A stretch of DNA of 10,511 nt from an uncultured Pedobacter sp. (GTDB taxonomy: Bacteria > Bacteroidota > Bacteroidia > Sphingobacteriales > Sphingobacteriaceae): contig CAMLDJ010000183.1 of assembly GCA_946478755.1 (NCBI GenBank), forward strand, positions 1 through 10,511, in the 5' to 3' direction. The translations under genes were made by a program, and so were the position numbers. How positions within the stretch are numbered: position 1 is the stretch's first letter; every line of letters starts with the position of its first letter. This document shows, one piece after another, positions 1 to 5,953 of the stretch. Below the pieces are notes generated by a model. The model did not search any database and had not been told where the DNA came from. It worked only from the letters and a program-made list of their open reading frames with translations.

Positions 1-1300
1 TTAAACTGAATACAGCCTGACAATCCACATCCCTGGATTTGGTAATGGAACCCGACGCAGAATCTCCCTCAGTAATAAACAAAGTTGTCTCGTATCGCTT
101 ATCGTGGGTGCTGTTAAAATGAACCTTGCAGTCCCTCAGTTTCTTATTATGCAATGAGGCTTTTTTCGCTCTGTCATTAGCCAGCTTTTTTATGCCCGCA
201 ATATCTTTACGCTCCCGTTCAGATTGCAGGATTCTTTTCAGCAAGGCATCAGCCACGTCAGCATGCTTGTGCAGATAATCATCCAGTTCCTTTTTAACGA
301 AATCATTAATGAAAGTCCTTACCGAAGGTCCGTCAGGCCCCATATTCTGCGAACCTAATTTGGTCTTGGTCTGCGATTCAAATACAGGTTCCTGTACACG
401 CACTGAAATCGCAGCGATGATAGAAGACCTGATATCGGAGGCGTCGTATTCCTTTTTATAGAATTCACGGATCGTTTTTACAACGGCCTCTCTAAAGGCT
501 GCCTGATGTGTTCCTCCCTGGGTAGTGTGCTGACCATTTACGAAGGAATGGTAATCTTCTCCGTATTGCTGTCCATGTGTCATCGCAATTTCAATGTCAT
601 TCCCTACCAGATGGATGATCGGATAGCGCACGCTTTCCACATCGGCGTGTTTGTGTAGGAGATCATACAATCCGCGTTCTGAGAAATATTTCTGTCCGTT
701 AAAATTAATCGTAAGGCCGGCATTCAGAAACACATAGTTCCAGATCATGCTTTCTACAAAATCAGGGATATAATGATAATTTCTGAAGATAGTCTCATCA
801 GGATAAAAAGTAATTGCGGTACCATTCCGCTGCGTGGTGTCAATGATGTCATTTTCCAGGACGATCTCTCCTTTCGAGAATTCGACCTTCTTGGTTTTGC
901 CATCACGATAAGATTGTACCACAAAATTGGTTGACAATGCATTTACCGCTTTGGTACCTACCCCATTCAAACCAACAGATTTCTGAAAGGCCTTACTATC
1001 GTACTTACCCCCTGTGTTGATTTTAGAAACACAGTCAATCACTTTACCCAATGGTATGCCTCGCCCGTAATCACGGACATTCACCTTTTGATCAGAAACA
1101 GTGATTTCAATGGTACGCCCGGACCCCATCACGAACTCATCAATGGAGTTATCTACAATCTCTTTAAGCAATACATAAATTCCATCATCCTGAGCCGATC
1201 CATCGCCCAGTTTACCAATATACATACCTGGACGTAATCTGATGTGTTCCTTCCAGTCGAGGGAGCGTATGCTGTCTTCGTTATAATTCGGTTCTGCCAT
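1..1300 (-). CDS. parE: DNA topoisomerase IV subunit B (ParE/GyrB type), 3' end outside the window
   Basis: ATPase subunit of a type IIA topoisomerase, which with ParC decatenates and relaxes chromosomes. The minus-strand frame from the ATG at 1298-1300 stays open for 433 codons to the window edge. Visible in order: N-terminal LRPGMYIG (residues 22-29), GHKL ATPase motif with catalytic-type Glu47 and Asn51 in EIVDNS, GRGIP (79-83), the ATP-lid [14 protein letters not shown] (110-123), a transducer QTK (310-312), and the start of the Toprim domain, EGDSASGS (411-418, Glu411 a metal ligand). The window cuts the gene just after this, so roughly 200 residues (rest of Toprim and the tail) are missing. 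It is divergent from the helicase gene, with a good promoter match at 1325-1355. GyrB shares these motifs; the N-terminal region and the S in EGDSASGS resemble Bacteroidetes ParE, so ParE is preferred. Confidence 0.93.
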   Translation of the reverse strand, partial: MAEPNYNEDSIRSLDWKEHIRLRPGMYIGKLGDGSAQDDGIYVLLKEIVDNSIDEFVMGSGRTIEITVSDQKVNVRDYGRGIPLGKVIDCVSKINTGGKYDSKAFQKSVGLNGVGTKAVNALSTNFVVQSYRDGKTKKVEFSKGEIVLENDIIDTTQRNGTAITFYPDETIFRNYHYIPDFVESMIWNYVFLNAGLTINFNGQKYFSERGLYDLLHKHADVESVRYPIIHLVGNDIEIAMTHGQQYGEDYHSFVNGQHTTQGGTHQAAFREAVVKTIREFYKKEYDASDIRSSIIAAISVRVQEPVFESQTKTKLGSQNMGPDGPSVRTFINDFVKKELDDYLHKHADVADALLKRILQSERERKDIAGIKKLANDRAKKASLHNKKLRDCKVHFNSTHDKRYETTLFITEGDSASGSITKSRDVDCQAVFSL

Positions 1301-1324
1301 GCGGTAATTGAGTAGAGTAGATTA

Positions 1325-1355
1325 CAAATTTAGCTGAATATGCCTGGTAAACAAC
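1325..1355 (-). promoter_or_regulatory. Predicted Bacteroidetes-type promoter of parE
   Basis: On the minus strand GTTG (1355-1352) is followed after exactly 19 nt by TAAATTTG (1332-1325), matching the Bacteroidetes consensus TTTG-N19-TAnnTTTG except for one base of the -33 box. Transcription would begin near 1318, giving a leader of about 18 nt before the ATG at 1300. This is a sequence match only. Confidence 0.6.
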
Positions 1356-1424
1356 CATAAAGTTTCCACAAATAAACATTCAGCGGCTAAAATCGTCTGA
1401 TACGCAAAAGCCGAAGTTTATGTG

Positions 1425-1432
1425 TACCTTTG
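1425..1432 (+). promoter_or_regulatory. Predicted -7 box of the rhlE promoter
   Basis: TACCTTTG fits the TAnnTTTG -7 element and lies 53 nt before the helicase start codon. No clear TTTG-type -33 box is found 17-23 nt upstream; the nearest candidate, TCTG at 1396-1399, is 25 nt away. The predicted leader is long (about 48 nt) and very A/T-rich. Confidence 0.4.
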
Positions 1433-1485
1433 CCGCAAAACAATATCTTTTGTTTCTATATATTTTAAATTAAAATAAAAACACA

Positions 1486-2778
1486 TTGTTATTCAACGAA
1501 TTAAATCTGATTGAGCCGATTTTAAATGCGCTGCAAACAGAAGGTTATACACAACCCACCCCAATACAAGAACAATCCATTCCATCGATATTACAGCACA
1601 GAGATTTACTGGGCTGCGCACAAACAGGAACAGGAAAAACTGCTGCCTTTGCGATCCCAATGCTGCAGTTGCTGGCTAAGCCGCATACCAACACGAAAGT
1701 TCATAAGACCATTAAGGCGCTGATATTAACACCTACGCGCGAACTGGCGATACAAATTGAAGAAAGTTTTAAGGCGTATGGTAGAAATCTTCCGCTAAAA
1801 CATCTGGTGATATTTGGTGGTGTTGGACAAAAAGCACAAACAGATGCCCTGCACAGAGGTGTTGATATCCTGGTAGCAACGCCTGGCAGGTTGCTGGATC
1901 TGATGAACCAGGGATTTATAAACCTCCGCGATATAGAGATATTTGTATTGGATGAAGCGGACAGGATGCTCGATATGGGATTCATCCATGATGTCAAGAA
2001 AGTAATTGCCAAGCTGCCAGCTAAAAGACAAACGCTGTTTTTTTCGGCAACCATGCCTAAAGAAATACAGGCACTGGCCAGCACTATTCTGACCAATCCT
2101 GTAAAAGTGGAAGTCACTCCGGTATCCTCCACTGCGGAAAAGATTCAGCAGCAGATCTTCTTTGTGGAGAAGAACGACAAAAAAGGCTTGTTACTGCATA
2201 TCCTGAAAGATAGAAGTATAGAGACTGCATTGGTGTTTGCACGTACCAAACATGGATCAGACCGGATCGTTAAAGACCTGGTTAAAGTTGGCATAAAAGC
2301 AGAGGCGATACATGGAAATAAATCGCAAAATGCCAGACAAAGGGCATTAACAAATTTCAAAGCGAAAACCACGCGCATTCTGGTCGCTACAGATATTGCT
2401 GCCCGGGGTATTGACGTCGACGAGCTGGCACATGTTATCAATTACGAATTACCGAACATCCCTGAGACTTATGTCCATCGTATCGGACGTACCGGCCGCG
2501 CTGGACTAAGCGGAACGGCTTTTTCATTTTGCGATCCCGAGGAAAAAGAATTCCTGGATGATATCGAAAAGCTGATTGGATTAAAGATCCCGGTAACGGA
2601 AGATCATCCCTATGCGATGAGCTGGCAAAGCCTGCTGTCGGGCGCCGCTGCTGCCAAGTCAAAAGGAAAAGCAAAACCTTCCAGAGGTCCGCGCCCAGAA
2701 AGAACTGAACGTCAGCCCAATTTAAGTGGAGCAAAAAACACTTCTGGCGGAGGAAACAGAAGATGGGGTAAAAAATAA
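1486..2778 (+). CDS. rhlE: DEAD-box ATP-dependent RNA helicase, RhlE type
   Basis: ATP-dependent RNA-unwinding protein of superfamily 2, cytosolic, usually linked to ribosome assembly, mRNA decay or cold adaptation. All DEAD-box motifs are intact in this 430-residue protein: Q motif around 21-31 (Gln28), Walker A AQTGTGKT (45-52), PTRELA (83-88), GG (111-112), TPGR (132-135), DEAD (156-159), SAT (187-189), FARTK (251-255), ATDIAARG (301-308) and HRIGRTGR (331-338). Residues about 388-430 form a basic Gly/Pro/Arg/Lys tail typical of RhlE-like proteins and likely to bind RNA. The start is a TTG at 1486: the next upstream in-frame triplets lack ATG and reach a TAA at 1471, and the sequence MLFNELNLIEP matches the family N-terminus. 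It appears monocistronic, divergent from parE. The exact RhlE/CshA/DeaD subgroup is less certain than the family. Confidence 0.93.
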   Translation: MLFNELNLIEPILNALQTEGYTQPTPIQEQSIPSILQHRDLLGCAQTGTGKTAAFAIPMLQLLAKPHTNTKVHKTIKALILTPTRELAIQIEESFKAYGRNLPLKHLVIFGGVGQKAQTDALHRGVDILVATPGRLLDLMNQGFINLRDIEIFVLDEADRMLDMGFIHDVKKVIAKLPAKRQTLFFSATMPKEIQALASTILTNPVKVEVTPVSSTAEKIQQQIFFVEKNDKKGLLLHILKDRSIETALVFARTKHGSDRIVKDLVKVGIKAEAIHGNKSQNARQRALTNFKAKTTRILVATDIAARGIDVDELAHVINYELPNIPETYVHRIGRTGRAGLSGTAFSFCDPEEKEFLDDIEKLIGLKIPVTEDHPYAMSWQSLLSGAAAAKSKGKAKPSRGPRPERTERQPNLSGAKNTSGGGNRRWGKK

Positions 2779-2970
2779 GTGAGCTGATTTTTTTGAAAAA
2801 AAATTAGCGTTGCCCAAAGTGGTTAATAAAGAGCAGTTTACATGAACGGAGATGCAAACAAGGATCACCGAATGAAAACCAGAACAGGTTCCTGAACTGC
2901 ATTTATAGACCAGTTCAAAATATCCCCCGAAGCATATAAGGATAAAGACCTTCAGCAATATTAAAACAGT

Positions 2971-3007
2971 AAAGAAAAAGCAGTATGAAATGTACTGCTT
3001 TTTCTTT
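2971..3007. terminator. Perfect 15-bp hairpin, likely bidirectional terminator
   Basis: The arm AAAGAAAAAGCAGTA (2971-2985) pairs without mismatch with TACTGCTTTTTCTTT (2993-3007) around the 7-nt loop TGAAATG. The T-rich 3' arm gives a U tract in either direction, so it can end both rhlE (plus, stop at 2778) and the first hxlR (minus, stop at 3107). It is about 190 nt past rhlE, farther than usual, but nothing stronger lies closer. Confidence 0.8.
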
Positions 3008-3016
3008 GCCCATATC

Positions 3017-3040
3017 TGCCAATTGGCAAATGTTGGCAAA
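3017..3040. repeat. 12-bp palindrome with duplicated TTGGCAAA half
   Basis: TGCCAATTGGCA (3017-3028) is a perfect palindrome, and its right half recurs as TTGGCAAA at 3023-3030 and 3033-3040, a 10-bp (one helical turn) periodicity. It lies between the terminator and the end of the first hxlR gene, outside any coding sequence. It could be a protein-binding site or chance; no partner gene is evident. Confidence 0.35.
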
Positions 3041-3106
3041 ACTCCGTTACAAAATAAATTCAGATTTAATCAAGGCCCGCTTGGTTAATGATATGCCCCT
3101 AAAATC

Positions 3107-3445
3107 TTAACTATTCACAGGTGACATTTCCTCAAACTTACCTTGCCATTCTTTAATGGCCTCAAGTATAGGTAGAAATGCTAATCCCTTTTCAGATAAA
3201 TTATATTCTACACGTGGAGGTAGTTCTTTAAAAGCCGTTCGTTCTAACAATCCATCTTCTTCCAACTCTTTTAGCTGTTCAGTTAATACTTTCCGAGTAA
3301 TATATGGAATAATAGCATCTAATTGCCCAAATCGAATTGTACGGGTTCCAACTACATTAATAATTATTGGCTTCCATTTGTTACCAATCGTTCCGATGGC
3401 TCTTGTAAATGGACAATTTGAATTACAAAACTTTTCGTCTCTCAT
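3107..3445 (-). CDS. HxlR-family winged-helix transcriptional regulator (HxlR1)
   Basis: Small dimeric DNA-binding protein of 112 residues, normal family length. It shows the HxlR signature: CPFTRAIGTIGNKW (11-24), a recognition-helix region RKVLTEQLKELEEDGLLER (about 51-69), and the wing PPRVEYNLSEKG (about 76-87). Cys11 sits at the conserved CP position that is the redox-active cysteine in YodB-type members, and Cys7 is a second thiol four residues before it. The gene is divergent from the SDR operon across 121 nt holding two inverted repeats, the classic arrangement for a local, autoregulating repressor. By analogy with YodB, CatR, HypR and QorR it may sense quinones, aldehydes or oxidants; the ligand and whether it represses or activates are inferred, not seen. 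Confidence 0.9.
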   Translation of the reverse strand: MRDEKFCNSNCPFTRAIGTIGNKWKPIIINVVGTRTIRFGQLDAIIPYITRKVLTEQLKELEEDGLLERTAFKELPPRVEYNLSEKGLAFLPILEAIKEWQGKFEEMSPVNS

Positions 3446-3462
3446 ATCTCTATTAATTATTG

Positions 3463-3478
3463 GTTACCTATCAGTAAC
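3463..3478. promoter_or_regulatory. Inverted repeat GTTAC-N6-GTAAC, candidate HxlR1 operator
   Basis: GTTAC (3463-3467) and GTAAC (3474-3478) form a perfect 5-bp inverted repeat with a 6-nt spacer, 18 nt upstream of the hxlR1 start codon. A third GTAAC occurs at 3529-3533, just after the SDR -7 box. The position suits autoregulation of hxlR1. Short repeats can arise by chance in A/T-rich DNA. Confidence 0.4.
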
Positions 3479-3495
3479 TACTTTATTATAAATGA

Positions 3496-3510
3496 GTATC
3501 TAAAAGATAC
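3496..3510. promoter_or_regulatory. Inverted repeat GTATC-N5-GATAC, candidate HxlR1 operator at the SDR promoter
   Basis: GTATC (3496-3500), spacer TAAAA, GATAC (3506-3510). The repeat lies 9 nt upstream of the TACCTTTG box, over the space where the -33 element and spacer would sit, so a bound regulator would overlap RNA polymerase. Its shape resembles the GTTAC-N6-GTAAC repeat next to it. Confidence 0.45.
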
Positions 3511-3519
3511 AAATTACAG

Positions 3520-3527
3520 TACCTTTG
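3520..3527 (+). promoter_or_regulatory. Predicted -7 box of the SDR operon promoter
   Basis: TACCTTTG matches TAnnTTTG and would start transcription near 3533, about 34 nt before the SDR1 ATG. The expected -33 position (3497-3500) reads TATC, a poor match, consistent with a promoter that is weak or needs an activator, and it coincides with the GTATC/GATAC repeat. Confidence 0.45.
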
Positions 3528-3566
3528 AGTAACAAAAGTAGTTAATAATTTTCAAAAACACTTAAA

Positions 3567-4319
3567 ATGAATAAATTAAAAGATAAAGTAGTCGTTATTA
3601 CTGGTGGCAATAGTGGTATTGGATTAGGCATTGCCCAAGAATTCAAAAATGAAGGTGCCAAAGGAGTTATAGTCGGCAGAAATCCAAAAACTTTAGCTAG
3701 TGCTGCGGTTCAGATCGGAGATGATTTTACAGCAATAAATGCCGATGTAACCAACATTGCCGATCTGGAACGCGTATTTAAAGAAGCGTTTGAAAAATTT
3801 GGTAAAATTGACGTGATCGTAGCAAATGCGGGCGGTGGAGCTGTCGGAACTGTGGCAGATCTTGGTGAAGCGGACTATGATAAGGCCATGGATCTAAACC
3901 TGAAAAGTGTTTATTTCACTGTTAATAAAGCACTACCTTATATGAATGATGGGGGTTCTATTATTCTAATAGGGTCGAATGCAGCACATCGGGCATACCC
4001 ATCATTTGGGCTTTATGGTGCTGCAAAAGCGGCTATAATCTTTTTTGCAAAAGCGTTTTCAAACGACCTTTTAAATAGAAGGATTAGAGCAAATGTAATA
4101 ACACCAGGTACAACAGATACACCAGCATTTGAACAATTTGTTCCCTCAGAACAAATTGAAGCTATAAAAAAACACTTTGCGGAACAAATGCCGATAGGCA
4201 GGATTGGGCAACCATCCGACATAGGTAAAACAGCGGTATTTCTAGCTTCTGATGATTCCTCGTTTATCCTTGGTGCTGAAATACTTGTTGATGGCGGTAT
4301 GACCTATTTAGCTCAGTAA
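3567..4319 (+). CDS. SDR-family NAD(P)-dependent oxidoreductase (SDR1)
   Basis: Classical short-chain dehydrogenase/reductase, 250 residues, expected to be a cytosolic homotetramer reducing a carbonyl or oxidising an alcohol. Visible: cofactor motif TGGNSGIG (12-19), an Arg38 after the second strand that usually favours NADP(H), NAG (87-89), and the catalytic set Asn111, Ser137, Tyr150, Lys154 with the usual 13-residue Ser-Tyr spacing; the PG motif is at 180-181. First gene of a four-gene plus-strand operon (gaps of 76, 55 and 82 nt) opposite hxlR1. It is about 70% identical to SDR2 by hand count. There is no Shine-Dalgarno site, normal for this phylum. The substrate cannot be assigned; many such genes receive generic names such as 3-oxoacyl-ACP reductase or glucose dehydrogenase. 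Confidence 0.93.
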   Translation: MNKLKDKVVVITGGNSGIGLGIAQEFKNEGAKGVIVGRNPKTLASAAVQIGDDFTAINADVTNIADLERVFKEAFEKFGKIDVIVANAGGGAVGTVADLGEADYDKAMDLNLKSVYFTVNKALPYMNDGGSIILIGSNAAHRAYPSFGLYGAAKAAIIFFAKAFSNDLLNRRIRANVITPGTTDTPAFEQFVPSEQIEAIKKHFAEQMPIGRIGQPSDIGKTAVFLASDDSSFILGAEILVDGGMTYLAQ

Positions 4320-4389
4320 ATAATTGAACCATATTTTTTCAAATAATAGCATTTGGTGATTATGCCAAAGGTTTTAATCAAACAAATTT

Positions 4390-4421
4390 TCAATAATGAG
4401 TAAATCAGAAAACAAAGTAGC
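4390..4421 (+). repeat. Shared translation-start repeat, copy 2 (F420-like gene)
   Basis: From TCAATA just before the ATG through the codons for MSKSENKVA this stretch matches 5922-5953 at 30 of 32 positions, and within the coding part matches the SDR2 start (5078-5103) at 24 of 26. Similarity ends abruptly at GTAGC, after which the F420-like domain begins. A weaker form is present at the SDR1 start (3567). Confidence 0.75.
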
Positions 4422-5022
4422 GAGCTACGCAATTATTGGCTTCGGCAATATCGGTCAGGCTCTTGCCAAGGCGTTTGCCCGCAACGGCATTGAAGTATCC
4501 GTTGCAACCAATCACGACCCGGAAAGTTTTGCAGCTGTTGCATCCACAATCGGATCCACGATAATTCCTAAAAAACTAGAGGAAGCAATAAAGGCAGACA
4601 TCATATTTTTGGCTGTCCGTTTCGAAACGCACCCAGATGTCGCAAAGTTGCTGTCCAACTGGCAAGGGAAAACCATCGTTGATATGACCAATGCTTACGG
4701 TGTGTCCTTAGAGAATTTGAGAGGATTGCCTTCTGCCAAGGTTGTTGAACAAGCTTTCACTGGTGGAAGAGTGGTTAAGGGCTTCAATCATTTAGCCGCT
4801 GCCATACTTGCACAAGATCCAGCAGTAGTTCAAGGTGGCAGAAGAGTTGTCTTCCTAACGAGTGACGATGACAGTGTTGCAACGGAGGTTGGTATGCTTG
4901 CAGAAAATCTCGGTTTTGCACCAATCAAACTTGGTGGGCTTTCGGAAGGCGGACTACTTGTACACGCACACGGAAATCGTTGGGGTCAACTGATTTTTAA
5001 GGACCTGGTCAAGTTAGACTAA
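4396..5022 (+). CDS. F420-oxidoreductase-like NAD(P)-binding protein (COG2085 type)
   Basis: A 208-residue Rossmann protein related to NADPH:F420 oxidoreductases. GFGNIG (15-20) is the dinucleotide-binding loop, ATNHDPE (37-43) follows the second strand where NADP phosphate is usually read, and VVKGFNHL (126-133) corresponds to the K-x-FN segment of the family. Bacteroidetes are not known to make F420, so the true partner is probably another hydride acceptor, such as a flavin or quinone; that is inference. Oddly, residues 1-9 (MSKSENKVA) and their codons copy the starts of the neighbouring SDR genes, while the recognisable domain begins at Tyr11. Sampled lines run to about 50-55% G+C against about 30-40% for the flanking SDRs, suggesting a separate origin. 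Second gene of the operon, 76 nt after SDR1. Confidence 0.85.
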   Translation: MSKSENKVASYAIIGFGNIGQALAKAFARNGIEVSVATNHDPESFAAVASTIGSTIIPKKLEEAIKADIIFLAVRFETHPDVAKLLSNWQGKTIVDMTNAYGVSLENLRGLPSAKVVEQAFTGGRVVKGFNHLAAAILAQDPAVVQGGRRVVFLTSDDDSVATEVGMLAENLGFAPIKLGGLSEGGLLVHAHGNRWGQLIFKDLVKLD

Positions 5023-5045
5023 TTAATAGTGTTACAAGTTTCAAT

Positions 5046-5058
5046 GCGATTTTATCGC
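5046..5058 (+). other. Small hairpin GCGAT-TTT-ATCGC before SDR2
   Basis: A perfect 5-bp stem with a 3-nt loop in the 55-nt gap between the F420-like gene and SDR2. There is no T tract after it, so it is more likely an mRNA processing or stabilising hairpin, or chance, than a terminator. Confidence 0.3.
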
Positions 5059-5077
5059 TTAAATCTTAAATGGAATA

Positions 5078-5845
5078 ATGAGTAAATTAAAAAACAAAGT
5101 AGCAGTAGTTACAGGAGGTAACAGCGGTATTGGATTTGGCATAGCCCAAGAATTCAAAAACGAAGGTGCGGTTGGCACAATTGTAGGAAGAACACAGCAA
5201 ACCCTGGATTCCTCTGTTGATCAATTAGGTGGGAACTTTATAGGAATTAATGCAGATGTAACCAAACAAGATGATTTGGAAAGGCTGTTTAAAGAAACGG
5301 CTGAAAAATTTGGAAAAATTGACACTGTAGTCGTGAATGCAGGTGGTGCAGCAACAGGTGCAACATTGGGTTCGGTTGCGGAAATTGGTGAAGCAGATTA
5401 TGATAAAACAATGGATTTGAACCTTAAAAGTGTATATTTTACCGTTCATAAAGCATTGCCTTATATGAAAGATGGGGGCTCTATCATTCTAATTGGCTCA
5501 AACGCAGGGCATCGTGCCTATCCTTCCTTATCACTTTATGGTGCCGCAAAAGCTGCCGTTATTTCATTTGCAAAAGGATTTTCACTGGATTTATTGGATA
5601 GAAAAATACGAGTTAATGTATTGTCGCCCGGCACTGTTGACACCCCTGTTTTTGGAAAATTTATACCCGAAGAGCAAGTAGAGATGGTGAAAAAACAATT
5701 TGTAGATGGAATACCAATTGGCAGAATAGGTCATCCTTCGGATATAGGGAAAACTGCCGTTTTTCTTGCTTCAGACGATTCATCATTTATGATTGGAAAT
5801 GAGATTCTTGTTGATGGTGGTTCTGTAAATTTGGCGCCATTTTGA
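5078..5845 (+). CDS. SDR-family NAD(P)-dependent oxidoreductase (SDR2), paralogue of SDR1
   Basis: Classical SDR of 255 residues: TGGNSGIG (12-19), VGRT with Arg38 suggesting NADP(H), NAG (87-89), Asn115, Ser141, Tyr154, Lys158. Compared with SDR1 it has a 4-residue insertion just after the NAGG segment (around 91-97), in the strand-4 loop near the active site, so substrate choice may differ. Long blocks are identical to SDR1, for example GEADYDK, DLNLKSVYFTV and KTAVFLASDDSSF, but codons differ at many synonymous sites, so the duplication or joint acquisition is not recent. Third gene of the operon, 55 nt after the F420-like gene. Substrate unknown. Confidence 0.93.
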   Translation: MSKLKNKVAVVTGGNSGIGFGIAQEFKNEGAVGTIVGRTQQTLDSSVDQLGGNFIGINADVTKQDDLERLFKETAEKFGKIDTVVVNAGGAATGATLGSVAEIGEADYDKTMDLNLKSVYFTVHKALPYMKDGGSIILIGSNAGHRAYPSLSLYGAAKAAVISFAKGFSLDLLDRKIRVNVLSPGTVDTPVFGKFIPEEQVEMVKKQFVDGIPIGRIGHPSDIGKTAVFLASDDSSFMIGNEILVDGGSVNLAPF

Positions 5846-5893
5846 TAAATGGTTGAATTCAAGTTATTATTAAATTAAAAAACACAAAAGCTG

Positions 5894-5912
5894 AAGCCTA
5901 TTTTTTTGGCTT
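5894..5912 (+). terminator. Weak hairpin AAGCC/GGCTT between SDR2 and SDR3, possible attenuator
   Basis: AAGCC (5894-5898) and GGCTT (5908-5912) enclose a T-rich 9-nt loop; the alternative pairing AAAAGC (5886-5891) with GCTTTT (5909-5914) is mutually exclusive with it. It resembles a degraded form of the AAAGCCGAA hairpin after SDR3. It may lower read-through into SDR3 or be vestigial. Confidence 0.35.
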
Positions 5913-5921
5913 TTAAAAAAA

Positions 5922-5953
5922 TCAATAATGAATAAATTAGAAAACAAAGTAGC
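5922..5953 (+). repeat. Shared translation-start repeat, copy 4 (SDR3)
   Basis: TCAATA plus the first 26 coding bases of SDR3 match the start of the F420-like gene at 4390-4421 with two mismatches. The run AACAAAGTAGCAGTAGTTAC, beginning in codon 6, is also exactly shared with SDR2 although the two proteins are only distant relatives. This points to recombination or gene conversion at the gene starts, or to selection on the initiation region. Confidence 0.7.

Larger units (their letters stand above)
2779..3106. other. 328-nt intergenic region between rhlE and the first hxlR gene
   Basis: No convincing gene. It contains a T7/A8 run just after the helicase stop (around 2788-2803), an inverted repeat TGAACTG/CAGTTCA (2893-2899 and 2911-2917, 11-nt loop) without a following T tract, the strong terminator at 2971-3007, and a palindrome with a short direct repeat at 3017-3040. 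The only long open frame (minus strand, 2722-3039) runs through the helicase tail and the terminator and is not credible. The right end marks the switch from core-type genes to the oxidoreductase block. Confidence 0.7.

Noticed and set aside
1701..2132. Minus-strand open frame of 143 codons inside rhlE
   Set aside because: It lies fully antisense to conserved DEAD-box motifs, with no recognisable domain of its own.
2893..2917. TGAACTG/CAGTTCA hairpin as the rhlE terminator
   Set aside because: Its loop is 11 nt and no T tract follows; the 2971-3007 hairpin is far stronger.
2722..3039. Minus-strand open frame of 105 codons
   Set aside because: It overlaps the helicase C-terminus and the perfect terminator hairpin, is Phe/Ser/Cys-rich without family features, and looks like an antisense shadow.
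3156..3491. Plus-strand open frame of 111 codons
   Set aside because: It is antisense to hxlR1 and its control region; the opposite frame has a clear HxlR signature.
4352..4369. TTTGG-N8-CCAAA hairpin between SDR1 and the F420-like gene
   Set aside because: The 5-bp stem is weak, with no T tract; it is likely chance.
4396..5022. True F420-dependent enzyme and thus an F420 pathway
   Set aside because: Only the NAD(P)-binding family resemblance is seen, no F420 biosynthesis gene is present, and the phylum is not known to make F420.
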